Below are positions 25,701-36,250 of a DNA stretch of 64,000 bases, piece after piece. The notes beneath the pieces were generated by a model. The model was given only the letters and a program-made list of their open reading frames with translations. It made no database searches and was not told the DNA's origin. Location of the stretch: NCBI GenBank assembly GCA_029204225.1, contig CM055099.1, forward strand, positions 56,440,789-56,504,788, read 5' to 3'. The DNA is from Diphasiastrum complanatum. Lineage: Eukaryota; Streptophyta; Lycopodiopsida; Lycopodiales; Lycopodiaceae. A program made the translations under genes and the position numbers. Numbering within the stretch: position 1 is the first letter of the stretch; each line of letters begins with the position of its first letter.

Positions 25701-28700
25701 TACGTGGCCAATTTGAGTGTCTGATATATTGAGTATGATAAGTGCAAAAGCTTTACCATCCTTCGATTTCCATTTTGAGTCGGCTGTGTCGTCTTCAAGA
25801 TTCAGTTCGATACCTGTGACAACATCCCACAACTCGTTCGCAATTGGCAAGGTCTTCATCTTAAATTTTCACAAATAGTAATTGGATCCATTAAAATTGT
25901 CTGCGATGAGACCAGCCTTGTTTTGAGAATCCATCTGGAAGTTAGTCTGTTGATAAATCGATGACTTAAGAATCATATCGTGTGACACTACAATTGGAAA
26001 TCAATTATTGATACTTAAATTTGATATCACTTGTTGAAGAATAGATATGGTTCTGATACTATGAAGAGTATAGCGCTCTGATACCATGAAAAGTATCTAA
26101 TGATATCGCTCTGCTACCATGTTGGAAGAAAGAAGGGAGTCGATAAGTCGAAGTCTCTGGACGACCAATCGACGAGCGCAGCGGAATGATCCTTCTTCCT
26201 TATGCTTGACTACGCCTATAAAAAATCACACAAAGCTATAATGACAATCGTCACGTTTGATCTGTTAGCAACTAACTTTGAAATCATCAGTACTAAAGTG
26301 ATTTCGTAGCCAAACAATTACAGAGTGAAGTGATGCATAGAATATTGCAGTATAGATCAAATGAAACAATAAGAGATTTATCAGTTACTGATAACTACAG
26401 AGAAGCATACATTCTGACATGATACTGAACGCAATAAGAAGATGGATTCATTCAATAAGTAGCATGTACAAAGTCAGATGATGATGAGCACAAAACAATA
26501 GCGGATGCAACCACGTACTCTAAACTATCTCTGAGTAACTGATAACTCTGTTTGATGCACTTCCGATGATAAGCAGTAAGCGCTTATAACAATAAGCAAA
26601 ACATACACTAATAGAACTCTATGAGTCCTTCTCTTTTGTATTTCCTCTCTATTCATAATTCTTCTATATGGATCAGCTATTTATACTAAAGCAATTTAAG
26701 CTTATCCAATTAGGTCAGCTTAATTAGGTCGTAGGTCGCAATTGACAGCTAGCCATAATGCGCTGTCATCCCCCTTCCCGGAAATTTACTTGCAAAGTAG
26801 TTAGGGCAAGTCGTAGGCTTCATGACAGGCCGAAACAGTTACAAGTCGTCGAAGTTGCCAGATATGTCGGAGTATCCCGTTGAGCGATACTCGAGTATTT
26901 CTACAGATTGTGTAGAAACACGTATAAAACTGCAGAATTGAATGAATGGATGTAGATTAAAGATCTATTAGTCGGATGAATCACTATGACAGAGGGTTGT
27001 TTTTTTGCTATGAATATTCATTTTGGCAAGTTGACAATATGAAAATACTTTTTACATGTGCAGTTATTCAGGATCCTCAGGCAATGCTCGTGATTTTTCT
27101 TTGCAGCATGTTTTACAGGTAATCATGAAATTCATGACATGAATATCAAGTCATTTTTGTTGGCCTATGATTAGATCCTACAAATTTGATGCTATCTGTC
27201 TGTAATGGCCTGATTTCTTGCTTCAGTTATTCTAATGTGCAGAGCCAGTGCAGTTCGTATCTTGTGTGGCTATTTTCAATGCAACGTAGAGGTTCAACAG
27301 GAAGGAATGTAAGCTCTTTTTCTTCAACTATTTGGGATTTCTCATAGAAGTTTGCTTCATTATCTTTCACAGGTGGGAGGTATTTTGATTACCACGTATG
27401 ATGTTGTACGACACAATTGGAAAGCTTTGAAGGGTGACTATCATGGAAGAGATGGCTTTCTTGACTTCAGTGATGACTCCCTGACATGGGATTATATGGT
27501 GCTTGATGAGGTGATTTTTCTGCACAAAATCATATGAGCTAGTATCCTTGTTCATATCAAACAGCCAAACATCCGGTTTCTTTTTTTTTGGAGTTATCCT
27601 CCTATAGTGCGATCATTTCGTACTTGCTTCTCTAACTATTAGCTGCAACTTAGCTCACAAAAAGGCTAGTCCATTCTGGAAAGCAAATAAAAATGGGCCA
27701 CTTGTACCTGTTGTACTTGCATCAGTAACATTCATTTAGTTCATTAAGTATTACTTTGTGAAACTATTCAAAATTGGCTTCAACACATACAGGGTCATCT
27801 ACTTAAGAATCCTAATACTCAACGTGCGAAGAGCTTACGTGAGATCCCAAGCGCACATCGGATCATAATAAGCGGCACACCTATTCAAAACAATCTTCGC
27901 GTACTCGCCTATCACCTTACATCCTCATTGTATTTACAAAATTGGAAATGTTAGTGTTTTTTTCCATAGCTATAGCTCCAAGGAAAACAAAAAGAAAAAT
28001 TTGTTAGGAAGTAGAATACTGCATTCACAGCATATTTACTGTTGAATTCATGCTGACTGCGCTTATGTTTGGTCCGACATAATCAGAGTACTTTATAAAA
28101 AAATACAGAACACGTAGTTCTTGTGCTTGTAACAACTTTAGTTTATATTGTAGTTTGTGTTCCCAAGTTTGACGGTGCTCTAAAATCTGTTTGTTTTCTG
28201 GTGCTAGGAAATGTGGGCTTTATTTGATTTCTGCTGTCCTGAGCTGCTGGGAGATCGTAAGGAGTATGTTTTCTTTGTCATTGTAAACAATGCATGCTAA
28301 CTCCAGTTGATGAAATTTTTTTTCTGGTCATATACAATTAGAAGTGAGGTTGTTGATGGAGAGTCAAGCATGTTATGTTCAAAGCAAACAATGATTAGAA
28401 AAATGGCATTTGAAAATTATCGAGTCAAGCATGGTATATTTAATATGCACATTCTCAAAAAAGCTTATCAGCCTAATAATTGCATCTTGAGACATTTATG
28501 CACGTGATGAACCTTCTTGTGGATGACTGCCAGATTCAAGTATAAGTATGAAGACCTTATACTCAGAGGCAACGATAAACATGCCACAGATAGGCAGAAA
28601 AGAATCGGTTCTTCTGTTGCTCAGGTTTTTTTTTGAATCTATGTTTCGGTTCTGCAAGGTCATTGGGAATATGTATAAGATGCTTGAGCTTATCTTAGGT

Positions 28701-31700
28701 TCCCTCAATGGCCACCTATGTTGCTTCCTAAGTTAATCTGAATGGTCAATGTACTGATGATCAACGTACTCTTAACTTTATCATTCTACAGTTAATATTA
28801 CATCCAGCAGCTCAATGTTCTTGATCCATGCACTTTGTTGTATAAGGGGATAGGACTTGGCAAGAGCACTGTATTCAGGGAAGTCGGAGCTTTTGTGATG
28901 CCTCTGCGTAGTTGGGTTCAAAGATGGTTTCTGCCACCAGATTTTATCAGTACACAGTCCGAAGAGAATGAAGCCTTATTGAGTCTTTTACTTATTTCGT
29001 ATTACTTCACAATTTTTTTTTGTTGAACGCAGGAGTTAAGACAACGTGCTGCACCATGCCTTTTACGACGATTAAAGAGTGAAGTCTTTCCAGAAACTGA
29101 TAAATCGGATAGAAAGCTAGCGAACAAAAATGACATTATTGTGTGGCTTCGACTGTCAAAGGAACAGGTGCAAATTCAATGTAGTTTCTTGAATAAGTCC
29201 AATTTTTTCCAGACTTGTGAAATATTCACATGTGGAGAAACTTGATCTAGAACAGCTAATTGGTGTGCAGAGACAACTGTACACGGCATTCCTCAATAGC
29301 GAGACAGCGCATCGGTCTCTTGACGGGTCTGCTTTAGCTTCTCTGACAGTAAGCCAAGTTGTCCCTATAAAGCTTGTCAAAGTCTTTGTGCTATTCACAA
29401 TTGCAGGCATCGTCAATAATGAAAATCCTCAAGTATAATGTTTCATCACTTCTCTAGCCAAAGAATGACCTGCCAAAATATGTGACCTGAAAGAGCTTAA
29501 ATATTATATGATACAAGGAAGTCATGGCTGTTAATTTTTGTTGATCAGGACGGCTCTTTAGGTGCAGTGAAAAGTAGTGGTCCATTTTTTGTATGTCTTT
29601 GGGTCTCTGAAGAACTGGTTGGTATTTTTGATTGAAAGGCCTAATCCTTGCTTATTGTTTCACATGTAATTTTCCACGGATTTGATTTCTCTACTGCAGG
29701 TGCTCAAAAAAATTTGTGATCATCCTTTGTTACTCACAAAAAGAGCAGCAGATGACATTGCTGAAGGTCTGGAATCCACACTGAATAGAGAAGATGCTGC
29801 TGCAGCAGAGGCTATGACTGCCTCCTTGGCAAGCATTCTTCAAGCTCCTGAAAAAAGCCATTCACTGAACGCAGAGTCATCATGCAAGATCATGTTTTTG
29901 ATGGCTTTACTGGTGGGCTCTTTATTCATGTATCAACAATTTACTCTGCATGCATATTCTCCTATTTTCCCAGGACTCGCTTCAGGGTGTATTGTTTGAT
30001 TTTTGATAATTCTCAAGCTAGATATTTGTCCAGGGTAATCAAGTTCTAGTAACAAGAAATGCTGTAGTTTACTACTTGAACATATTCTGTAAAGAGTTTA
30101 GCTCAATGTAGTGACAATCTTTTTCTGTTAGGTTCATTTAAAGCCAGATGATTTCAGATTTACCAGGTCAAAGTAGTATCTTCTATTTGAGTGCCCAATT
30201 CTTTCAGGAAACACTCGTAAAAGAGGGGCATCGAACTCTAATATTTGCTCAGACTCGGAAAATGCTCAACATAATTCAGGTCTTCCCTAGCCTATTTACG
30301 ATGTGTCTTTGGAGTATGCTTGAAGTTGCCTTGGAATAATATGCTTGTGTTTCTTAAACTTGGAAATTGACTTTTAATAGGACAAGATTTTATTTGAAGG
30401 GTACTCTTGGTGTCGTATTGACGGCACAATGAAAGCATCTGACAGGGAGAAGCATGTGCAAGTGAGTACACATGAAAATCCACAATATAAATGGCAGATA
30501 GGTGGACATTCAAAGTTTATTTGAAATGGGTTGTTTGCTGTTGACCAAATAATGCAAAAGACTCTTTACAGGCCAATGATCTTATTTTTGTAGGTGTAGT
30601 TTTGTTCAGTAATAAAGATCTAGCATTGCGCTTTCAGCTTTTTACCATGATTATAACCTATGTTTCATGTAAGATGGTGTACAGGATTTCCAAAAGGACA
30701 GTAGGATATCCATATTTCTGCTGACTTCTCAAGTGGGTGGCTTGGGCCTCACCCTAACAGGTGCAGACAGAGTAGTCATTGTAGATCCAGCCTGGAACCC
30801 AAGGTTTGCTGAAAGCAAAATATTGTCCTCATATTCTTTCACTCTGCTATAAAATGATAAGTTGTATGTCCTTTCATGCTGTTAAGTAATGTAGAATTTT
30901 TTGAAACCATCTTGTCTTGCAATCTTAATTGTACCAAATTTGATATCCCAATTTCTGGTTAACAATTCATTACAGCATGGACAACCAAAGTGTGGACCGA
31001 GCATATCGTATTGGTCAGTTAAAAGATGTAGTTGTATACCGCCTAATGACCTGTGGTACAATTGAGGAGAAGATATATAGAAAGCAGGTATTTACAGGTT
31101 TAGCCATCGCTATAATGTGCATATGCATATGCTAGATTTTTTCTGTGGAGATAATCAGTCTGCTTCTGACTTGTATTTTTTTATCAATCTTATCAGCTAT
31201 AAATTTCAGATCCTGAAGTAAGTTGTTTTGATTTTTACTGCTGGCATTTGTCTCAACTGCTTTTGCATATCAGCAACACAAAGTTAACTAAGATTGACAA
31301 TACTTATTTGGTTACGACAATTCTGAACATCAGAAGAAGGGCAGTCTATGATAATGATGTAGAAAGATGTTTTGGTGATTGTTTTGACTCTTCCAATAAG
31401 AACATGAATGAAAATATGCCATCTCATGAGATATTAAATATCACCAAAAGCAGAGTTGGTCAGCCAAGGGTCAACAATTGTAGTTAGAAATTGAAATTTT
31501 ATCTTGGATTTAGGCATGCTACTACTGTTTTGGGCCAGCACTATTTACAACTTCAAGGATATGGGCTGCATAATACAGTTTCTTTGGATAAATCAGTTTT
31601 AGGAGCCATATTCTCATGACATGTACACTTTTTGTATATTTAACTAACTTGGTTCTTTTGATGGTCCATGTCAAGATTCTTGTTACATATATCCTTGACA

Positions 31701-34700
31701 AGTTGCACTTGACCTTGGACTCTAGAGAACAAGGAATTTCATTCTTAGCTCTAATTGGAAATATGAGAAACCAAGGATAAAGGACAAAACTCAAGAGGGG
31801 TATGTTAGATTAGAGACCAATACAATTAGAATGTTATCATCTAATGGAAGCAATAACCATTCAAATTCAGTTGGTTCTTAGTAAAAGGGTGTGGGAGAGA
31901 GGACACACTCAAATTGCCGATACAATCTCCACTCTCATCATAATGCAAATGAAGACTAAAACAAGATTGGTTAGAGGGGCTAGGTTGCACCCTTTGGGTA
32001 CGGGTTAATTAATGAGGAGTGCTGACCATTATTTAAGTTGCATGTACCGAAACTCGTAAAACAAATATAGCAGAAAGTGATTTTGCTCTTTGCAAAAAAT
32101 GCGACAAAGTACCTAGAAAACCTTAAAACCATTTTAGCGCACCTTCGTCAATTGAGAATGCTTGAGATCCTCATGGGAGAACTCTTTGCTATTGCTTATA
32201 GGGCTTTAGCCACTGATTATATGTGGTGTCAATGATAATTCTTTGTGGGAGATCACTATTTGACTGTTTCCTCGACTCTTTTGGTCTAATTAGCAGTAGC
32301 CTAATTGATGTTTCAGGGGCTTTTCATTGTCTTTAAAAGTTTTTGGTGTATTAGCCCTAGAATTCAAGGTATTTGGTTTAGGTTCTTATCTCAGTCACGC
32401 CTAGCCAAGTGGGAGACGTTTTTTCTTCTTCTTGTGTGTGTGTGTGTGTGTGTGTGTGTGACACATTGCAAAAATGTACATACTCAAGTGCAGTGTTCTG
32501 TGCGCGCACAAACTCACACCCCCCCCCCCCTCCCTGGTTATAGGTATGCAGACACATTCTATACTGACACCCCTCATGACTTTGTTGCTAGTTTGATTTT
32601 GTGCTGAATTATTTATCGAGCTGGGTTGTGACGCATGGGATCTAATGGTTTTGGTTTTCATGTGTCAAATATAAGTTCCCTGCATAGAAAATATGCTCCA
32701 CAGCTTATGCTATGTTCTTGATGGACATTTTTTCCTCTTTTTCAAATAAAGTAAATGGAATGAAGTGAACCACAAAGTATGTGCAAGCAGTTTCATGAGA
32801 ATTATTTGCTGATTTATGCTGACTTTTAATGCAGGTGTTCAAAGGGGGCCTAATGAAAGTTGCAACTGAGCAGAAGGAGCAGTTTCGATATTTCTCCCAG
32901 CAGGTAAATTTTTGGTAGTTTTTGCATTTTCCTGCCCATTTTTGTGTGAGTGAGTTGAGTCAAACTCCACCTACCTGCCTGAGATCTCGGATGCACTTTG
33001 ATTCTGTCTGGGAGTTCCAGCTTGTAGGGTCTGTCAGCTTGATTTCCAAATCCTAAATTGGCACATAGGAACAACCTAACACCAACCTAACACGTACAGA
33101 AGAAGAAAAGATCAGTTAGGAAGCTAAGGAGTAGCGACTTGGAGCTTCTAAAATATAAGGAAATGGAGTCGGGGAGAAGGTGGGAGTGAGGATTGTGGCA
33201 AGTACAAGATCCAGAGGGGAAGTGGGAAAGAAAATGCAGGGCTTCATAGTGGCTAACATAGAGACAATAATATCATTACTAGGTTATACCTTGTTCCATT
33301 CCCCTCTACATTTTTGTCAGGGGCTTTAGCCATAAGCTGGACTAGTAGAACAAATGGGGGCATCGATATTTTTTAGGGAGCTCATAGCTGCTCGATTTTT
33401 ACTTACAAAGAACGGGGAGGTGCAACATGTCATGAATAACCACTCAGATGGGCACAATGTGGAGTTACCTTACAGAGATTTGCTTATTACAGTGCAATTT
33501 TAATAAGGTCAAGAGCTTTGTCTCTTAGTTGAAAAAAGCACTATAAAAAAATTGTCATACATGAAAAGGAGAATTGCAAATAAACGAGAAGAAAGAAGGC
33601 CTTCACCAACATGCCACTTATTGAAAGACAGTTTTTACATTTTGTTTCATCTAAACGAGAAGAAAGAAGGCCTTCACCAACATGCCACTTATTGAAAGAC
33701 AGTTTTTACATTTTGTTTCATAAAAGATGAAAAATGTGATTGACAGATAGATATCTTCAGGCTGTTTAACTCTTTGGCTTTAGGTTTTGTACCAATCATA
33801 CCAGTACCATAGAGTTCAGCCAAGGTATTAACAATCATAAGTATATGATGGGATATTTAAGCAGTGACTAGAATAAATAGATTACGTTGCCATAAGAAAA
33901 TCACAATTGTGTGGCTTTTTTTGCTGTTCTCATTTCTTGGCCTTTTCTTGGTTATGGCAGGAGCTGAGAGAGCTTTTAACTGTTCCAGAAACTGGCTTTG
34001 ATATTTCAATGACACAGCAGCAGCTCTATTTGGAACATTCCAGCCAATGTAACATGTTCGTTTTACTCCTTATTTGCTATTACGAAAGAATTCTGTGTGA
34101 ACAATTGTCATTGTCTGCTAGCTTGACATCCAAAGTTTCTTTGGTCTCAGGTTTGAGCCTCCCCTTGGAAACCAAGAAGCATTGTCTGCTAAAGAAAAAA
34201 AATACTTAACATCCTTTTGAAATATGGACCTGCTACTTCTGTGAAACAAGTGGTTTTTTTGTTGTTCTCTTTAACTTTTTGAATATCTATGTTTTTGTTG
34301 GTCAGAGATGATAAGTTGCAACAGCATATCAATTTTCTTGAGGCACAAGGCATTGCTGGAGTCAGTTACCACGACTTGCTCTTCTCGAAGGAAGCTCCCG
34401 AACTACCTCCTGCTGCTGATGATGAAGAACCTCATGTACATGATTACAGGTCACCGCTCTACCAGATACATCAAGAACATTAGTTCTGGTATATGCAAAG
34501 CTAACTAGAAAGATCACCTTTTGTTGCCTTTGATCTTCAATTCATCCCTTGACTAGTTCTTCCACCTACAAATTGTGTTAGTCACACTAACAGTCATTCT
34601 TGTGATTCTTATCTTTTGCTCCTGTGCATAGGATGACCAACCAAAAAAAGAGTAATTCGCAGCAACTGGAAAGGTTTTTTGAACCTACGAAGCTTGGGTA

Positions 34701-35561
34701 TGCTGTTTACTTTCTCACAAGAAAGTTAGGTTTTTTATCTCTAATATAAGCAACTGTTATCTATGTAGGTATCTGATATTCTTGACTGTACCCACGTTTT
34801 CCTTAAACCTATGCAGAAAAGGTGTTTCAAACGATAGCTTAACGAACCGAACAGGTATAAAAATCTCTGAAGCAGATGCTGAAGCTCAGCAAGCTTATGA
34901 GCATGTTTTCCAACTTCAGGAAAAGATCAATCGCCTCTCTAAGACTCTTGCGGACAACGTATGTAGTGCTGTGTTGTATTTACTAATTTGTGAATTCTTG
35001 CTATAACTATACAGCATAATAAAGAGATGATAACGTATCTATCTAGCACATGTTGGAGACCTTTGACGATTTGATTTCCAGCCAAGCGATGCTTATAAGG
35101 AGCTCTTTCTGCAGAAAATGATTTCAAGACTCCCAGATGGTGGAGAAAACATCAAGAAAAAACTTGATGCTCTTGCTATTGAACACAGTCAGGCCGAACT
35201 TAAAGCCATGAACTTGAGAGAGAACCTTTCAAATAAGAAACAGATACAATCATCATTTGAAACTGGTCCGAGCATACTGCCATGTTCTCAGCAAGATTAT
35301 TTGCATGGTCAAAAGGATGAAATCTGCTCTTGGAGGGCAAGCTTAGGTACAACATGCAAAATAATTGACATGGTAACGCCCCTCATAGGTCAAAAGGGTG
35401 AGAAACATTACGAAAGCAGCTTTGCAAGTAAAGCTTCTCACAAAGTTCAATCTCATAATTACAATGATGCTGGAAAAGCAGGTGCAATCGATGATGAGTT
35501 TGGCGATGCCCAAGTTGAACGTATGTCCAGAGCATTATTGAAGCTTCAAGTGATTGACTGA
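13752..35561 (+). CDS. CHR24: SNF2-family DNA translocase, ERCC6L/PICH-like (plant CHR24 type), 22 exons
   Basis: Nuclear SF2 ATPase of the Rad54/ERCC6 branch. Animal PICH acts on anaphase DNA bridges; the plant role is inferred. Exons: 13752-14181, 14994-15359, 15468-16210, 16669-16799, 27064-27118, 27373-27510, 27793-27900, 28208-28263, 28534-28624, 29033-29167, 29271-29348, 29700-29912, 30208-30279, 30381-30461, 30685-30803, 30976-31087, 32835-32903, 33961-34048, 34308-34449, 34632-34697, 34817-34958, 35082-35561. All introns are GT-AG and all phases agree, giving 3915 nt including the stop (about 1304 aa). Motif [10 protein letters not shown] (residue 501 on), Ia [18 protein letters not shown] split by intron 6, [28 protein letters not shown] and [13 protein letters not shown] are intact. 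Least certain are the 108-bp intron 2, which removes an in-frame stop at 15446, and the exon 18/19 junction. Confidence 0.93.
18282..18303. repeat. 22-bp palindrome in a GATTC-rich cluster
   Basis: GCAGCGAATC-TT-GATTCGCTGC is a perfect inverted repeat with a 2-base centre. Just upstream, 18250-18275 repeats the same GAATC/GATTC theme. It may be the end of a small DNA transposon; no partner was found. Confidence 0.6.
18638..19770 (+). mobile_element. 5' end of a copia element: LTR, PBS and broken gag
   Basis: A PBS TGGTATCAGAGC lies at 18928-18939. The LTR therefore ends at TTTGTCA (18927); its start is probably TGTTGAAATA at 18638 (about 290 bp). Gag begins with ATG at 19350 ([14 protein letters not shown]) and hits a frameshift and stop near 19440. 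The following frame continues with [19 protein letters not shown] and [10 protein letters not shown], typical copia gag. Homology ends near 19770, so pol and the 3' LTR are missing. Confidence 0.8.
19800..21563 (+). mobile_element. Gag-like retroelement remnant with two CCHC-type knuckles and no pol
   Basis: Plus-strand reading frames, broken by frameshifts, encode a retrotransposon-gag-like region at 19817-20080 ([17 protein letters not shown]). At about 20370-20490 come two cysteine-histidine knuckles, [13 protein letters not shown] and [13 protein letters not shown]. No protease, RT or integrase follows. At 21551-21563 a GTGGGAGATAC purine-rich stretch precedes TGTTGGGAAC, a plausible PPT-LTR junction. 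The layout resembles gag-only (TR-GAG-like) LTR elements; that assignment is inference. Confidence 0.5.
21564..21930 (+). repeat. Candidate 3' LTR of the gag-only element
   Basis: Begins TGTTGGGAACTTAG right after a purine-rich tract. No second copy is visible in the window, so both identity and right boundary are tentative. Confidence 0.35.
21900..22650 (-). mobile_element. Ty3/gypsy gag fragment
   Basis: Minus-strand frames read through a retrotransposon-gag domain (about 22650-22400: [30 protein letters not shown]), then [12 protein letters not shown] and [10 protein letters not shown] (22110-22382), then the start of a zinc knuckle after [10 protein letters not shown]. Several frame breaks. 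No pol follows to the left. Confidence 0.7.
22895..23015 (+). repeat. Dispersed repeat R, copy in intron 4
   Basis: About 120 bp that is clearly related to the reverse complement of 32149-32265 in intron 16 (shared AAAGCCCTA, GAGTTCTCCCA, CACATATAATCA). The family is unknown. Confidence 0.65.
23016..23986. other. Intron 4 sequence without recognised feature
   Basis: AT-rich, no ORF with motifs. Probably old degraded repeat DNA. Confidence 0.35.
23987..24604 (-). repeat. 3' LTR (truncated) of the internally deleted copia in intron 4
   Basis: Plus-strand TGTTGGAAGAAGG to about 24604 matches 26120-26730 with scattered differences. On the minus strand this is the R-U5 part with the TATA-like TATAAATAG (around 24560). 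The U3 part is missing because an internal deletion joins it to RT sequence. Confidence 0.8.
24604..25934 (-). mobile_element. Internal remnant of the deleted copia: gag, linker and RT pieces
   Basis: Reading leftwards on the minus strand: gag start ATG at 25934 with one in-frame stop, then [27 protein letters not shown] and [11 protein letters not shown] to 25569; then a linker (25015-25206) and the RT N-terminus (24850-25010, [18 protein letters not shown]). It then jumps to RT C-terminal sequence (24604-24843, [12 protein letters not shown]). Protease, integrase, the YVDD region and RNase H are missing. The gag closely resembles the fragment at 42075-42283. Confidence 0.8.
26050..26119 (-). 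other. PBS with two upstream PBS-like copies
   Basis: The functional position is 26108-26119 (plus strand GCTCTGCTACCA, one mismatch to the usual PBS) adjoining the LTR at 26120. A perfect PBS-type GCTCTGATACCA lies at 26075-26086, exactly 33 bp away within a local duplication, and a weaker GTTCTGATACTA lies at 26050-26061. Confidence 0.75.
26120..26990 (-). repeat. 5' LTR of the intron 4 copia
   Basis: Plus-strand TGTTGGAAGAAAG start adjoining the PBS. Homology to the left LTR covers 26120-26730; the remainder to about 26990 (...CTATGACA) is probably U3, for which the left LTR has no counterpart. A target duplication was not resolved. Confidence 0.7.
27064..30279 (+). CDS. CHR24: CHR24-like exons 5-13: rest of the first RecA lobe and start of the second
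   Basis: Exon 5 resumes with [11 protein letters not shown] after the 10.3-kb intron 4. Exon 6 carries [11 protein letters not shown] and ends at VLDE; exon 7 starts [15 protein letters not shown], so motif II is split across intron 6. Exons 8-10 carry the [15 protein letters not shown] and [10 protein letters not shown] blocks (PYFLRR in other family members as I recall; here APCLLRR). Exons 11-12 hold [16 protein letters not shown], and exon 13 holds [12 protein letters not shown]-type motif IV. Exon ends and phases fit without forcing. Confidence 0.92.
30381..35561 (+). CDS. CHR24: CHR24-like exons 14-22: motifs V-VI and C-terminal tail
   Basis: Exon 14 has the [15 protein letters not shown] block; exon 15 has [17 protein letters not shown]; exon 16 has [11 protein letters not shown] and [10 protein letters not shown]; exon 17 has VFKGGLMK; exon 18 has the [16 protein letters not shown] block of this subfamily. 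Exons 19-22 form a divergent tail with likely coiled-coil stretches ([34 protein letters not shown]) and a short acidic end. The stop lies at 35559-35561. Donor and acceptor for intron 18 are inferred from phase (exon 18 ends 34048, exon 19 starts 34308). Confidence 0.88.
31088..32834 (+). other. Intron 16 of the CHR24-like gene, 1.75 kb
   Basis: Contains repeat R in reverse orientation (32149-32265), a TG run at about 32435-32461 and a C run at 32519-32530. No coding sequence recognised. Confidence 0.8.
32149..32265 (-). repeat. Dispersed repeat R, copy in intron 16
   Basis: Reverse-complement relative of 22895-23015. Two copies in two introns of the same gene, in opposite orientation. Confidence 0.65.
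33581..33721 (+). repeat. 71-bp tandem duplication in intron 17
   Basis: 33581-33650 is repeated without visible change at 33652-33721 with one spacer base (period 71). The identity suggests a recent event. Confidence 0.92.
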
Positions 35562-36250
35562 CGTAAGGTTATTAATTCGAATATTGCAGCAGTTTTTATG
35601 TTGGGTATGTATCCAGATAGAATTAACAGAACATTTTTGTAAATTGGACATTCTATAGTTACAATTTGGCAATTTTTGAGGAGGCAACTGCTTTGTTGCT
35701 TCTGAATTAATCATGAAATTCATTTTTGTACAGGAAGTGTGATATATGAGCCATATTTGAAGCAGGAATCTTTTTTTTAGATAAGGTAATGTTTGAAGTA
35801 TGTGTTAGTTTCTTACCCTGACACCCTTCGCAACTGCTAGCCACTGATTCTTCATCCAGGAATTCATCTCAACTCAAGGAACTTTTCTGGGACAAATTCG
35901 TTGGATGTTCATGTGAATTTCTTACAATTTGTTTTATCATAGTGGAAGCCTATCAGGTAAGTTGCAAAACGAAAAAGGATTGCTTGTCAGAGATCGCTAT
36001 CCAGATAACTAGTTTTTGCTTATCTTTGATCATCAAGAATGTAGGGTTTTTGACAACGATTGAGGGCAGTCTACATCATAATAATTGTGGGACCGCAAAA
36101 AATTGTGGCCCTATTGCTGGTTCTGGCCAATGTGCTTGTCTGACAACAGTTTTGTGCCAAAGTCACGATCCTTCTATGGAATTCTAGAGTTTTCAGGCAG
36201 CAATCAGGTCTTGGCACTGAAATCGTTGGGCAAGGACTTAATCCCAATGA
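35562..36250 (+). other. Presumed 3' UTR and downstream flank of the CHR24-like gene
   Basis: Follows the stop at 35559-35561. No clear poly(A) signal could be chosen. No further coding exon was recognised, although the open frames here are short and uninformative. Confidence 0.4.

Larger units (their letters stand above)
16800..27063 (+). other. Intron 4 of the CHR24-like gene, 10,264 bp, transposon-filled
   Basis: Starts GTTAGT and ends TGTGCAG. It interrupts a codon between motif Ia and the [11 protein letters not shown] block. It contains a 5' copia fragment (18638-19770), a gag-only retroelement remnant (19800-21563), a gypsy gag fragment (21900-22650), a dispersed repeat (22895-23015) and an internally deleted copia (23987 to about 26990). 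The first 1.8 kb (16800-18637) shows only a C run near 17873-17882 and a palindrome at 18282-18303. Confidence 0.88.

Noticed and set aside
35942-36187. ORF downstream of the CHR24-like stop
   Set aside because: No splice signals link it to exon 22, no motif, and exon 22 has its own stop.
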